From Clostridium homopropionicum DSM 5847 (lineage in GTDB: Bacteria > Bacillota > Clostridia > Clostridiales > Clostridiaceae): a stretch of DNA of 64,000 nt. The stretch spans positions 1 to 64,000 of the forward strand of contig NZ_LHUR01000023.1 of assembly GCF_001263795.1 (NCBI RefSeq), in the 5' to 3' direction. Shown one piece after another: positions 1 through 8,286 of this stretch. The number at the start of each line of letters is the position of its first letter. The first letter of the stretch is position 1. Under the pieces are notes generated by a model, which worked only from the letters and a program-made list of their open reading frames with translations, was not told where the DNA came from and did not search any database. The position numbers and the translations under genes were made by a program.

Positions 1-134
<134 letters not shown>

Positions 135-137
135 AAG

Positions 138-217
138 TTAAGCAGAGAGCCCAAATTTATAATTTGGTGCGAATCGCTTAAGCAGATATCTCAAATCTAT
201 GATTTGATGATAGTCGC
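138..217 (-). repeat. Two 40-bp tandem units in the rRNA leader
   Basis: Units 138-177 and 178-217 both begin TTAAGCAGA and end TCGC. Each contains a small palindrome (CCAAATTTATAATTTGG and TCAAATCTATGATTTGA). They lie in the transcribed leader between the rRNA promoter and the mature 16S 5' end, so they may form leader or processing hairpins. A further hairpin, CTCAGCTTCGCTGAG, lies near 235-249. Confidence 0.6.
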
Positions 218-384
218 TTACTCTTTGAGCACTCCTCAGCTTCGCTGAGCGAGTTTCCTTCGCTTCTCTATAACTTCATTTTGAGTATCCTTACTCAATT
301 ACAGTTATTGACTGGCATTTATTTACCTTAATTCTGTTTAATTTTCAAAGACCATTTGTTTCGCCACATTGTAGCGACTTAGTT

Positions 385-413
385 AGTATATCATTTACTA
401 TACCTAATGTCAA
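385..413 (-). promoter_or_regulatory. rRNA operon promoter
   Basis: On the minus strand TTGACA (408-413) and TATACT (385-390) are separated by exactly 17 bp, a near-consensus sigma-A promoter aimed at the 16S gene about 250 bp downstream. It explains the gene-free stretch 135-478 together with the leader repeats; I see no coding sequence there. Confidence 0.85.
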
Positions 414-478
414 TATAATTTTTATATTTTTTATTAAGAATATAAAAAGTCCTAAATAGGCTTTCTTGTGCTAATTTA

Positions 479-1366
479 TTAATCATCATTAACCTTATAG
501 TTAAATTTTTTTCCCATATAATCTTCTATCTCTGTCTCAAATTTAAGATTAGTATCATTCTTAATGTCATCCTTTATTTTTATATTATAATTTAATCTTT
601 CAATATTAAAGTATTTATTTTTGTCAGAATCACTATACGCAGTTGAAGTATTGATGTTTAATTCATTATTATCTTCCACAAGTTTACCATTGCTATAAAT
701 TAATACTGTTTTAGCTATATCCTTTCCATTATATATATTTATTTTAATATTCTTTACTTTTAATTTTTCCAATCCCTTATAATCATTGTTTATATTTAAA
801 TTTAGTGTTATAAAATCTTTTGTTTTGCTATTACTAAAAACATGAGTTGTCATTCTATTCTCTACATCTTCTTTAAAAGATATGTAAAATAATTCTTCAC
901 TTCTTAATCTATTTGATCCTTCTTCTAATATTTTAAACTTATAATTTTCTTGGTAAGGAAGATCTAACTTTTTAGAAAACCCTAATCCATAAGAAATACT
1001 TAAGTGGGTTTTTATCCATTTAATATCATCAGTTGAGTCATCAGCTGCCTTTCCATATAATAAATATACATCCGAATTATTATCTAATTCCTTCAAACTT
1101 CCTTGTATCATTATTTTAACAGTTTTATAATCATCACTTATTTCTATAATTTTATATTCCTTATTGTTAACCCAATCTTGTTTTTCAGAAAGCTTATTTA
1201 AATCTTTCGATAAATTGTCAATATCCCTTTTTAGATGATTCAATTCTTCATAATTTCTTCCTATATCTTCTGTAACATTATTAAATCTTAACATAATAAC
1301 TAAATTTAAGATTAATAATAATATTAATATTATCCCTACAAAGGCTTTACTTATTATCTTATTCAT
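479..1366 (-). CDS. Membrane-anchored protein of unknown function
   Basis: A 295-aa protein. The start at 1366 (MNKIISKAFVG) is preferred over the longer frame to 1396 because a GGAAGG site lies about 8 nt upstream. One N-terminal membrane segment (about residues 8-27) is followed by a short Leu/Lys/Asp-rich coiled coil (about 35-60) and a soluble extracytoplasmic domain rich in beta-type sequence. I recognise no family. It lies between bofA and the rRNA operon and is probably a host gene, not part of the insert. Confidence 0.75.
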   Translation of the reverse strand: MNKIISKAFVGIILILLLILNLVIMLRFNNVTEDIGRNYEELNHLKRDIDNLSKDLNKLSEKQDWVNNKEYKIIEISDDYKTVKIMIQGSLKELDNNSDVYLLYGKAADDSTDDIKWIKTHLSISYGLGFSKKLDLPYQENYKFKILEEGSNRLRSEELFYISFKEDVENRMTTHVFSNSKTKDFITLNLNINNDYKGLEKLKVKNIKINIYNGKDIAKTVLIYSNGKLVEDNNELNINTSTAYSDSDKNKYFNIERLNYNIKIKDDIKNDTNLKFETEIEDYMGKKFNYKVNDD

Positions 1367-1519
1367 ACAGCATCTTCCTTCCACACCTGATCCCAATTAA
1401 ATTATATATTAGATCATAAATTAAAGCCATTATTACTTATAATATTATGTAAAAAACCACCGATTTTTATCAGCGGTTTTAATATTAATATATTTAGTTT
1501 GACTTCTTTGCCAATTCCC

Positions 1520-1774
1520 CTAAAAAAACATTTTAAACAAAATTAGAAATATCACTCCTGGAATACCGAAGAAGCCTGCAATAATTGCAGTCCAAGGATT
1601 TATTCCAATACTTAATCCAAAATATCCTCCAATAAAGTTTACTATTATTAATAAAACTACTCCTAATACCCCATTAATCAAAAGCTTCCATAGAATTTTT
1701 AGGGGCCATGCTAGCAGCTTAACAATTAAAAATAATAGTATTAATCCTCCAATAAAAAAAACTATGTAATCCAT
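1520..1774 (-). CDS. bofA: BofA-family pro-sigma-K processing inhibitor
   Basis: An 84-aa, almost wholly hydrophobic protein. The start at 1774 (MDYIVFFIGG) follows GGAGG by 5 nt; the longer frame to 1798 lacks such a site. Length, two or three membrane spans and the C-terminal block NPWTAIIAGFFGIPGVIFL match BofA, which holds the SpoIVFB protease inactive in the forespore outer membrane until sigma-K is needed. In Bacillus and clostridia bofA follows recR; here the two are separated by fluC and the 54.6-kb insert, so it marks the ancestral neighbourhood. Confidence 0.88.
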   Translation of the reverse strand: MDYIVFFIGGLILLFLIVKLLAWPLKILWKLLINGVLGVVLLIIVNFIGGYFGLSIGINPWTAIIAGFFGIPGVIFLILFKMFF

Positions 1775-1856
1775 AAAGACCTCCAAAAAATAAAGCATAT
1801 ATAAATTATATACTATGTTTATATATAATTTATGTATGCTTTATAAAAAATCTAAG

Positions 1857-2234
1857 CTATACCATATATGAAACAGCATACTTTCCTAATATTACACCGC
1901 CTAAACTTAAAAATAAATTTAAGCATGTATTTAAAATACCTAAGGTATAACTTCCACTACTAAAAAGGCTTATCGTTTCATAACTAAAAGTTGAAAATGT
2001 AGTTAATCCGCCCATGATTCCTGTAGTAAGAAACAATCTAAAATTAGGAGATACTAAATCAGTAGATAAACTCAACTCCATTATAAATCCTATTAAAATG
2101 CCTCCAATTACATTGACCATTAAAGTTCCATAAGGTAACCCAGTTCCAAAATATTTTGGTGAATTTAAAGATATCATATATCTTAAAGTAGCTCCTATAA
2201 ATCCACCTATACCTACATATAAAAAATTAATCAT
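1857..2234 (-). CDS. fluC: CrcB/FluC fluoride channel
   Basis: A 125-aa four-span membrane protein with the FluC signatures GGFIGATLRY at the N-terminus, the NVIGG helix, and GGLTTFSTFSYE containing the phenylalanine/threonine track that lines the pore. FluC forms a dual-topology dimer that exports fluoride. A single copy is enough for a homodimer. I could not find a fluoride riboswitch in the 60 bp upstream, which hold a perfect palindrome and the insertion junction. The insertion may therefore have removed fluC from its former upstream sequence. Confidence 0.92.
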   Translation of the reverse strand: MINFLYVGIGGFIGATLRYMISLNSPKYFGTGLPYGTLMVNVIGGILIGFIMELSLSTDLVSPNFRLFLTTGIMGGLTTFSTFSYETISLFSSGSYTLGILNTCLNLFLSLGGVILGKYAVSYMV

Positions 2235-2262
2235 CTACTAACATCCTCTCAAAAACCATAAA

Positions 2263-2290
2263 CTCCTACTTTAAATTTAAAGTAGGAGTA
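2263..2290. terminator. Perfect palindrome, probably the original recR terminator
   Basis: A 28-bp perfect inverted repeat with arms ACTCCTACTTTAAA and its complement directly abuts the CTTAT duplication. Removing the insert would place it 15 bp past the recR stop codon, on the same strand and followed by TTTATGG. The insert has therefore most likely split recR from its transcription terminator, as Tn7 does at glmS. Confidence 0.65.
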
Positions 2291-2295
2291 CTTAT
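2291..2295. repeat. Target-site duplication CTTAT, left copy
   Basis: CTTAT directly precedes the terminal TGT of the insert and is repeated directly after its terminal ACA (56926-56930). Five bp is the duplication length made by the Tn7 family. The inner junctions of the two 461-bp copies do not carry it. Confidence 0.85.
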
Positions 2296-2756
2296 TGTGT
2301 TCATCAAACAAACTCCTCACCTTTTTCAAATAAAGTTCTCTCACCAACACCCCTCAAACCCTTGATACCACTGGCTTGTTTTTTTACCCCTAATTTTCCA
2401 TTTAAGCCCTTTTCCCTTGAACCTGTCTTTCAAAGTACTTGTATTTCTTAAAAATCAGGGCAAAAAATGAAAATAAAGTTCTATTAGGATTGAGGAAATA
2501 ATAGGATTTAGGAACTAGGGATAATGGGAGATTTTGTCCATTTATTCTTCCATTTTCTTATTCATTCAATCTTTCAATCCATTGATTTATCTGACTTTTA
2601 GCCTTGTCTCCTTATTCTATATCCGTCGTAAACTTCTAATAAAAAACATGGCCTACAGGGCTTTCCTTAACCCTAATAAACCATGTTTCCTGAAACAACT
2701 TTATTTGCATTTTAAAATGAATTTGCAAAATGATAGGACTTTATTTGATGGAGACA
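2296..2756. repeat. 461-bp mini-transposon, left copy (both transposon ends, no gene)
   Basis: Base-by-base reading finds this copy identical to 56465-56925. The outer ends form an imperfect inverted repeat: TGTGTTCATCAAACAAACTC on the left and, reversed, TGTCTCCATCAAATAAAGTC on the right. Putative TnsB sites with core AAATAAAGT occur near 2328 and 2468 in one orientation and near 2698 and 2740 in the other, so the unit holds a complete left-type and right-type end. A hairpin at 2644-2686 (AAACATGG / CCATGTTT plus a T-run on the minus strand) could be a terminator. The open frame inside gives a hydrophobic, unfamiliar peptide and is probably not a gene. Confidence 0.85.
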
Positions 2757-2837
2757 TAGATACAGGAACAAGGGGTAAGGAGCAAGGGAATAGGGATACC
2801 ATTATATATAAATTTATTGCTGATTTCAGATTATCGT

Positions 2838-3581
2838 TTATTTATATAGATTTTTATACCAGCATTCTTTTCCTTCCCGTTTTATTTGAATTCTATCATA
2901 CTCAATTGATTCTCCGACTAAATATCTCCATACTTCAACATCATCAAGTATTCCATCATATCTTCTTATAAAAGTTTCTACTAGACTTTCTCCTTTTTTA
3001 TTAAAATCATCTTGGAAAACTATAACTTTTCTTTCAGCAATTATTCTAGAAAGATAAAAGACTGCTTCTATTGCAGTTGATATTTTAGCAGAAGGAAAAT
3101 TATCATCCTTTGTCCAAGTATAACTTTTACATTCCGCCACAATGGAGTTATCCAATGAAACCAAATCAAACTTATGAACTTTATTAACACCTACAATTAA
3201 TGGCTTTTCATAGAAACTATCCTTAAGTTTTCTATTTAAATATAATCCCACTCTGTTTTCAAATTCATCAAAAGGGAGCCTTGAAAAAACGCCATTATTA
3301 TTTGTGTTTTGTAGATTCGGGCAATGATTCTGACTGTTTACTTCATGATTTACCACTTCGTTATTATACGTATGACCAACACCATTTACTATTTTAATCT
3401 TTTTACAGTATGAACATTCGCCTTTACAACGGTTTATCATATCTTGCTTAAATAATTTATTACAAACAGCATTAATAGTTTGACGTGGTTCGATGCTCAA
3501 CAATTTTGATAAACAGTCATCACATAAATTTTTATCTGTGCTACCTAAATAATTTGTAATTACTTCACTGTACTTATCCAT
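2838..3581 (-). CDS. Predicted PD-(D/E)XK nuclease with N-terminal cysteine motifs
   Basis: A 247-aa protein. The C-terminal half contains KFDLVSLDNSIVAECKSY (about residues 140-157), the D-x(n)-ExK arrangement of a PD-(D/E)XK nuclease fold, followed by alternating strands and helices. The N-terminal part has CDDC and CKGECSYCKK, a possible zinc site. It is the first gene inside the left repeat, upstream on the same strand from nothing but the transposon end, and downstream of a Shedu-like gene 100 bp away. A defence role is likely from the fold and neighbours; the substrate is unknown. Confidence 0.65.
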   Translation of the reverse strand: MDKYSEVITNYLGSTDKNLCDDCLSKLLSIEPRQTINAVCNKLFKQDMINRCKGECSYCKKIKIVNGVGHTYNNEVVNHEVNSQNHCPNLQNTNNNGVFSRLPFDEFENRVGLYLNRKLKDSFYEKPLIVGVNKVHKFDLVSLDNSIVAECKSYTWTKDDNFPSAKISTAIEAVFYLSRIIAERKVIVFQDDFNKKGESLVETFIRRYDGILDDVEVWRYLVGESIEYDRIQIKREGKECWYKNLYK

Positions 3582-3683
3582 TCTATATCTCCTCTTATAG
3601 GATAATCTCTATTTTTTGAAATCTTAGTATATAAAAAAGTCTATTTATCAATAAGATAATGGAACAATAAAAAATATGTCTAA

Positions 3684-4490
3684 CTAATAAGTAGGCTTAC
3701 CAATGGTACTTTTTGCACTATCGCATAAATTATCATAATGCAGTAAAAGAATTTTATGCTTATCTAAATATCTTCGTTTTTCTTTATATGTTTTTAGATT
3801 GAAAGCATCTCTTCTTCCAGCAACAACTGCATAGTGTATTCTTGTTTTATCAAGGCTAAAAAATTCATTAGGCAACTGTTCATTTGGGTTCTTATATTTT
3901 TGAAAAGTTTCTCTGAGTGACACATAATTTGACTCAAGCCATTCATCCCAATCAAATACCTGTTTTATACCTTTTCTAAAAGTATCTCCTAAATTTCCAT
4001 CTTTTAAGGTGATTTTTCCATATGGATTTTCTAACTCAACAAAGACGAACTCATATCCACCTGAGTTTTTTCCTATGAGTAGGTAATCTACTTTGTATGA
4101 ATTTCCCAACATAAACTCTGGTATAATAAATGCATCATGATGCCCAAAGTTATAATTTGATTTTAAAATAGAACCAATTATAAAATATGCTTTATTATTC
4201 TTAATAAACTTTGCAATATCACTCTCAATAATGTTTTCATTACTTAAAAAATCGTAGAAATTAGAAATACTAGTCTTAAGCATATCTTCATTTTTTAAAT
4301 CTTCTATATCCAAGTAGTTATTAGGAAATATACTTAAATAATGTCTAACTGCTTTGGGATATTTCCTAAACATTGATTTTCTAATATTAAATTTTCCTGT
4401 AGTCTTTACCACTTCTTTTTTCTTAAGCATTTCCCATTCATTTATCTCATCTTCGGTTAATTTAGTATAATCTCTATCATAAATCCTCAT
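3684..4490 (-). CDS. Shedu-like (DUF4263) anti-phage nuclease
   Basis: A 268-aa protein. Residues about 117-200 read IIPEFMLG, then YKVDYLLIG, then FVFVELENP, then a Gly/Asp-rich segment and KGIKQVFDWDEWL. This order matches the nuclease domain of SduA (DUF4263): the VDYLL aspartate and the E-x-E/K segment are the expected metal ligands, though the usual ExK is ELEN here. The N-terminal 100 residues are variable, as is usual for Shedu, and would act as the sensor. RBS GGGAGAG precedes the start. It probably works alone as a defence nuclease. Confidence 0.7.
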   Translation of the reverse strand: MRIYDRDYTKLTEDEINEWEMLKKKEVVKTTGKFNIRKSMFRKYPKAVRHYLSIFPNNYLDIEDLKNEDMLKTSISNFYDFLSNENIIESDIAKFIKNNKAYFIIGSILKSNYNFGHHDAFIIPEFMLGNSYKVDYLLIGKNSGGYEFVFVELENPYGKITLKDGNLGDTFRKGIKQVFDWDEWLESNYVSLRETFQKYKNPNEQLPNEFFSLDKTRIHYAVVAGRRDAFNLKTYKEKRRYLDKHKILLLHYDNLCDSAKSTIGKPTY

Positions 4491-4565
4491 AGTTACTCTC
4501 CCAATATAATCTTATATTAATTAGTTATATAAAGTACTAATCTATTGTTGTTTAAGATTTTAACT

Positions 4566-5159
4566 TTACTCAATTTCTAGATTAAAATTACTTCTATCAA
4601 TTTGGGACTCTAAAATGTTATACATAAAAATAAGCGAAAATTTTACTCCATCTTTCTCAGTTAAAATATCTTTAAGAAAGATTTTTTTATTCATACTATA
4701 TTCTGTAGGGAAATTAATACTTATATATGTCATTCTCTTATATTTTTGTTCCCAAAACCTATATTTAAACTCTTCTTTAAACTCATATTTCGTTAGAAAT
4801 TGGTCTATAAACTGTGGTTTATTAGAATATAAAGTAATTAGCGATTTCATAACCCAAATATCATCCCATTTATCAAAGTATGGAAAATGCAGTAATACGT
4901 TTCTAATAAATTTAAACAAGGCTTTACCTACATCACTAAAATTTGGTCTTTTTTGATTTTTGATAATCCATTGTATAGGTGGATATTTCAATAGTTCAAA
5001 ATACGTTGCAAATATTTCTTTTATTTTAAAAAGTCGATATTCATCTTCTTTAAACCAAAAATCATCATTTATCATTTCTTCAAACAAGTCATAAAACCTG
5101 TTATATCCTATGGTTAAAAATTCTTTTTCATCTTCATTAGGATGTTTCTTTACTTCCAT
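4566..5159 (-). CDS. HEPN-like protein (pair with the HNH-like gene upstream)
   Basis: A 197-aa helical protein. About residue 85 it reads FIRNVLLHFPYFDKWDD, where R-x4-H matches the catalytic R-x4-6-H motif of HEPN RNases, here with Asn after Arg as in most HEPN toxins. It starts 29 bp after the stop of the HNH-like gene (5188-6051) on the same strand, with a strong GGGGGGAGATGA site. The two probably form an operon and perhaps a two-gene defence or toxin-antitoxin unit. Family membership rests on this motif and the helical pattern only. Confidence 0.5.
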   Translation of the reverse strand: MEVKKHPNEDEKEFLTIGYNRFYDLFEEMINDDFWFKEDEYRLFKIKEIFATYFELLKYPPIQWIIKNQKRPNFSDVGKALFKFIRNVLLHFPYFDKWDDIWVMKSLITLYSNKPQFIDQFLTKYEFKEEFKYRFWEQKYKRMTYISINFPTEYSMNKKIFLKDILTEKDGVKFSLIFMYNILESQIDRSNFNLEIE

Positions 5160-5187
5160 TCATCTCCCCCCATATATAAAATGGATA

Positions 5188-6051
5188 TTATGATTTTCTA
5201 TCTTTCATCATTTGCTCAAATATCTTGCTATTTATAAACTCCTCTTTATTTTCTATTATATTTTTAACAATTTTCTCTTTCTGATGTGAATTTAACTTCA
5301 ACTGTGATTCATTTATTTCTTTCATCCATTCAAAGAACTCTTGTCCAACTACACTTTTGATGTACTGATTTTTCGCTCTAATTATTCCCCTGCAATTATA
5401 TATTTCTGTGTTCTCCCAATATTCTTCTGAATGCATTTTATATATTGTAATTAGAATTATTCCCATAAGGTTTGATATACTCATGTATGTTTTTCTTTTA
5501 GAATTATAAAACGTATGACCTCCTTCACTTCTGCTAAAAGCCACATGCGGATTCTGTTGTTTAAACTCTTTATACGCCTCTCTAATATCTCCAAAGAAAA
5601 ATATATGATTTTTAATATTACCCATGTCATTTCTTTTTTTCATAAGATAGTCTCTCATAATCTTTTCACTATCTATGAGAACATGTAAATCATCAATTTG
5701 AATATCTCCGACTTTTACAAAATTAGTTATATCTAAATATAGATTTCTCCAACTTACTGATGTAATAAAATAATAAAGCCATTCATCATATTTAAATTCT
5801 TCTTTATTATCTATTAAATATGGATAGAAAACTTTGTTTGCAAAAAGTGTTTCTGCACTATTAAATCTTTCTTCGCAATCCTTACATAATAGATAGTATT
5901 TCTCCCCATCTTGCACAACCTTATTAGGATTATCAGTTCTTCTAATATTTCCAACAGATGTTTTCTTTAAATATCGGATTACAAATTTAGGAATAATGTG
6001 ACTTAATTGGAGTTCCCTTTCCCTATAACATAAAGCACATTTACCTATCAT
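5188..6051 (-). CDS. HNH-like endonuclease-family protein
   Basis: A 287-aa protein. The N-terminus has CALCYRERELQLSHIIPKF, then at about residue 55 LCKDCEERFN: a CxxC ... SHIIP ... CxxC arrangement typical of a zinc-bound HNH fold, with the histidine of SHIIP as candidate catalytic residue. The C-terminal two thirds are helical and unfamiliar. It is first in a two-gene operon with the HEPN-like protein. Pairing of a DNA-type nuclease with an RNA-type nuclease is the notable point; the function is inferred from the context. Confidence 0.55.
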   Translation of the reverse strand: MIGKCALCYRERELQLSHIIPKFVIRYLKKTSVGNIRRTDNPNKVVQDGEKYYLLCKDCEERFNSAETLFANKVFYPYLIDNKEEFKYDEWLYYFITSVSWRNLYLDITNFVKVGDIQIDDLHVLIDSEKIMRDYLMKKRNDMGNIKNHIFFFGDIREAYKEFKQQNPHVAFSRSEGGHTFYNSKRKTYMSISNLMGIILITIYKMHSEEYWENTEIYNCRGIIRAKNQYIKSVVGQEFFEWMKEINESQLKLNSHQKEKIVKNIIENKEEFINSKIFEQMMKDRKS

Positions 6052-6131
6052 ATCTCTCTCATTCCCTTAAAACATTTTTTACATTTAAATAAAAGTTTTA
6101 TTTATATCATAAGTATTTTATAGTAATACCT

Positions 6132-6236
6132 TCAGCGAGAACCCCAAGCAAAGTTTAGTCCTATTATACCAAGATTTATAGAGAGTCCCGCATATCTATG
6201 GAATTTAATAATATTAAATATGTTATTTAATTTCAT
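6132..6236 (-). CDS. Possible 34-residue hydrophobic peptide
   Basis: MKLNNIFNIIKFHRYAGLSI begins a 34-residue frame with an excellent site, AAAGGAGG, 8 nt before the ATG at 6236; the longer frame to 6332 has none. The peptide is hydrophobic with basic residues and lacks a cysteine, so it is not an AgrD-type lactone. Complementary 9-base arms GCGAGAACC (6135-6143 and, inverted, 6275-6283) bracket the frame, so its transcript could close on itself. It could be a small membrane toxin or a leader peptide. Coding status is unproven. Confidence 0.35.
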   Translation of the reverse strand: MKLNNIFNIIKFHRYAGLSINLGIIGLNFAWGSR

Positions 6237-6532
6237 AAGACATCCCTCCTTTAGGCTCATATTAGAGTTCATATGGTTCTCGCAAGGTCTATTAGAATCC
6301 TCGCTCAAGGTATTAATTCTGTGTGTTTGCAAATAGATTGTAAATCTACTTAAATCGCAACTCTATATTAAATTCGTTTCAACTTTACATTTTTCATACA
6401 TTTTCATTGATAATATCTTTCACTTTGCTTTCAAATATTAGTCCAAAACGCATCTATATAAAATATTCGCCATTTACCCATAATTTCCTCTATTTACCTT
6501 CAAATAAGTCTATTATTTGGGTTTTATAAACA

Positions 6533-6574
6533 AAAGCCACATTAAGGAATTTTTTATCCTTATATGTGACTTTA
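6533..6574 (-). terminator. Terminator of the tnsABCD operon
   Basis: On the minus strand GTCACATATAAGGA and TCCTTAATGTGGC form a stem with an AT-rich loop, 3 bp after the tnsD stop codon. The following T-content is modest (TTTTG), so termination may be partial. Confidence 0.6.
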
Positions 6575-6576
6575 CC

Positions 6577-8286
6577 CTAAAATTTAAAATTGCAATCATA
6601 TCCTCTGTTATTTAATATCTGCTTAATTTCCTTATAAATCCCTTCCATGTACCTTGGCTTAACACATGCTGTTTCTGCTATATTCCATAATGTTATTTCT
6701 TTTCCCTGCCTTTCTAATTCTTCAATGCCCCATTTTATTTTTCTTATATGGAATTCTTCTAGACTTTCTAATTCTGAGTCTATATATGCCTTTGTCAATG
6801 GGAGTTTCTCCTTCCTTTTAGAGAGCCAGCCGCTAATCCCTAACTTGCCTCCTATAGTTGACCATGTTATCCTTTCAGGCTTGCCTTCCTTCATTTCTTT
6901 TATCACTTCCTTAACTTTAGGAAGCAATTCAGCATCTCTTTTATCCCAATCAACAGTGTTAACTACTGTTTTTATTCTGCGATAGTTTTCTTCCATCCAT
7001 TCACTATCATATCTTTTCAGCCATGCATAAACTCCATCGTTATTTTTACGAATTTGGCTACTACTTTTATCAGGATATTGAGCATGGAGTTCAAGCCACT
7101 TTTCCCTTAACCTTTCCCTTTTCATTCTAAATTCTTCTGTATCAGTAAACTTGCTGTGAAGATATTTTCCACCACCATTAAATTTCCAAAACTCTTCTAC
7201 TCCTAACCTATCAATAGCCTTCCTAATTGTTTTTGTAGATGACTTTAATATATCTGATATTTCTCGGATTGATAGTCCTGACTGGGTAAGTTCTATCAAC
7301 CTCTGGTCCCACAGTTCCTGATAAGCATCAATATTGTTTTCATCTTCATCATTAGAGCCAAGTTTTGTATTAAATAAATCAGCCACTGGAATTTCGAGAA
7401 ACCTCGCTAATAATAGATACCTTATTGAATAGGTTGTCCTATCATTATTTCTAACCATATCAGATAGCCAACCTCCGCTATTAACTGATACAGGGGATTG
7501 AACAAGTGCCAAGTATTCATGACCATAAAAATCCACAAAGTCTTGTTTTAACTTCTTTTGGTGAATATAATTGTTCATCCTTGCATAGCCTTTTTCTATC
7601 AATTTAACCCGAAACTGACTTCTAAACCATTCACCTTCCCTAAATCCAAACTGATTGTTTAAAAGTATTTCTGAATCCTCTGCCATCAAAAGCATCTTCT
7701 CCATCAAATCATTTGAATACCTTATTTCTTTTTCTACTATACAGTTCTCATGGGATGCACTAATAAACCTCTGTCTGTTACCTGCCCTTATGAGTTCTGT
7801 GCTATCACAAAGGGGTATCTTATGTTTTAAACATACAAATACCCCTGTAACCTGATGACTTCTGTGCCAATATGGCTCTCCAAATCTTTCTATGTCCTCT
7901 TTAAAACACTCAGGACAAAATCGAAAGTATTTATTTAAATTGATAGAATTTGATATTAGACCTATCCTCATGTAGGAAACTGCCCCTTCACCATTTCTCA
8001 TAGTTCCAATTATCTTTTCAGCCCGTTCTTTTGGGATAAATGCTGCAAGAAAAGGAAATAAGGTATGCTTATAAATAAAATATTCTGCTGTATATTTTGT
8101 ACCGACAGGCATATTTTCAATTAGTGCATCTAATTGTGTAGACAGTTCCATAACTGCTATACAATTCCTTGTTCCGAATAAGTCTTCAAAATTATGGATT
8201 TCTTTTATATTTCCACTTCGCATACAGTATCGTGCCAGCGTACTATATAATATTTCGCCTGGATAAGGTGTAGGAAAAAAGTTCAC
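6577..8286 (-). CDS. tnsD: TnsD/TniQ-family target-site selector
   Basis: A 569-aa protein that starts FFPTPYPGEILYSTLARYC, the typical TniQ opening. A zinc-binding section at about 123-160 reads FCPECFKED ... YWHRSHQ ... VFVCLKHKIPLC (CxxC with CxxH). The longer C-terminal part, with a helix-turn-helix-like segment (SGLSIREISDILKSSTKTIRKA, about 335-355), is the TnsD-type region that in Tn7 binds the 3' end of the target gene. It is the last gene of the tns operon, sharing one base with tnsC. The insertion point implies that it recognises the end of recR. No tnsE follows. Confidence 0.9.
   Translation of the reverse strand: MNFFPTPYPGEILYSTLARYCMRSGNIKEIHNFEDLFGTRNCIAVMELSTQLDALIENMPVGTKYTAEYFIYKHTLFPFLAAFIPKERAEKIIGTMRNGEGAVSYMRIGLISNSINLNKYFRFCPECFKEDIERFGEPYWHRSHQVTGVFVCLKHKIPLCDSTELIRAGNRQRFISASHENCIVEKEIRYSNDLMEKMLLMAEDSEILLNNQFGFREGEWFRSQFRVKLIEKGYARMNNYIHQKKLKQDFVDFYGHEYLALVQSPVSVNSGGWLSDMVRNNDRTTYSIRYLLLARFLEIPVADLFNTKLGSNDEDENNIDAYQELWDQRLIELTQSGLSIREISDILKSSTKTIRKAIDRLGVEEFWKFNGGGKYLHSKFTDTEEFRMKRERLREKWLELHAQYPDKSSSQIRKNNDGVYAWLKRYDSEWMEENYRRIKTVVNTVDWDKRDAELLPKVKEVIKEMKEGKPERITWSTIGGKLGISGWLSKRKEKLPLTKAYIDSELESLEEFHIRKIKWGIEELERQGKEITLWNIAETACVKPRYMEGIYKEIKQILNNRGYDCNFKF

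Noticed and set aside
2235-2295. Fluoride riboswitch before fluC
   Set aside because: The 60 bp before the gene are too short and are taken up by a perfect palindrome. No conserved fluoride-switch bases were found.
2534-2971. Open frame starting in the left 461-bp repeat (145 aa; 77 aa in the right copy)
   Set aside because: The two copies agree only to the repeat boundary and then run into unrelated DNA. There is no ribosome site and the peptide has no family likeness. It also overlaps the nuclease gene on the other strand.
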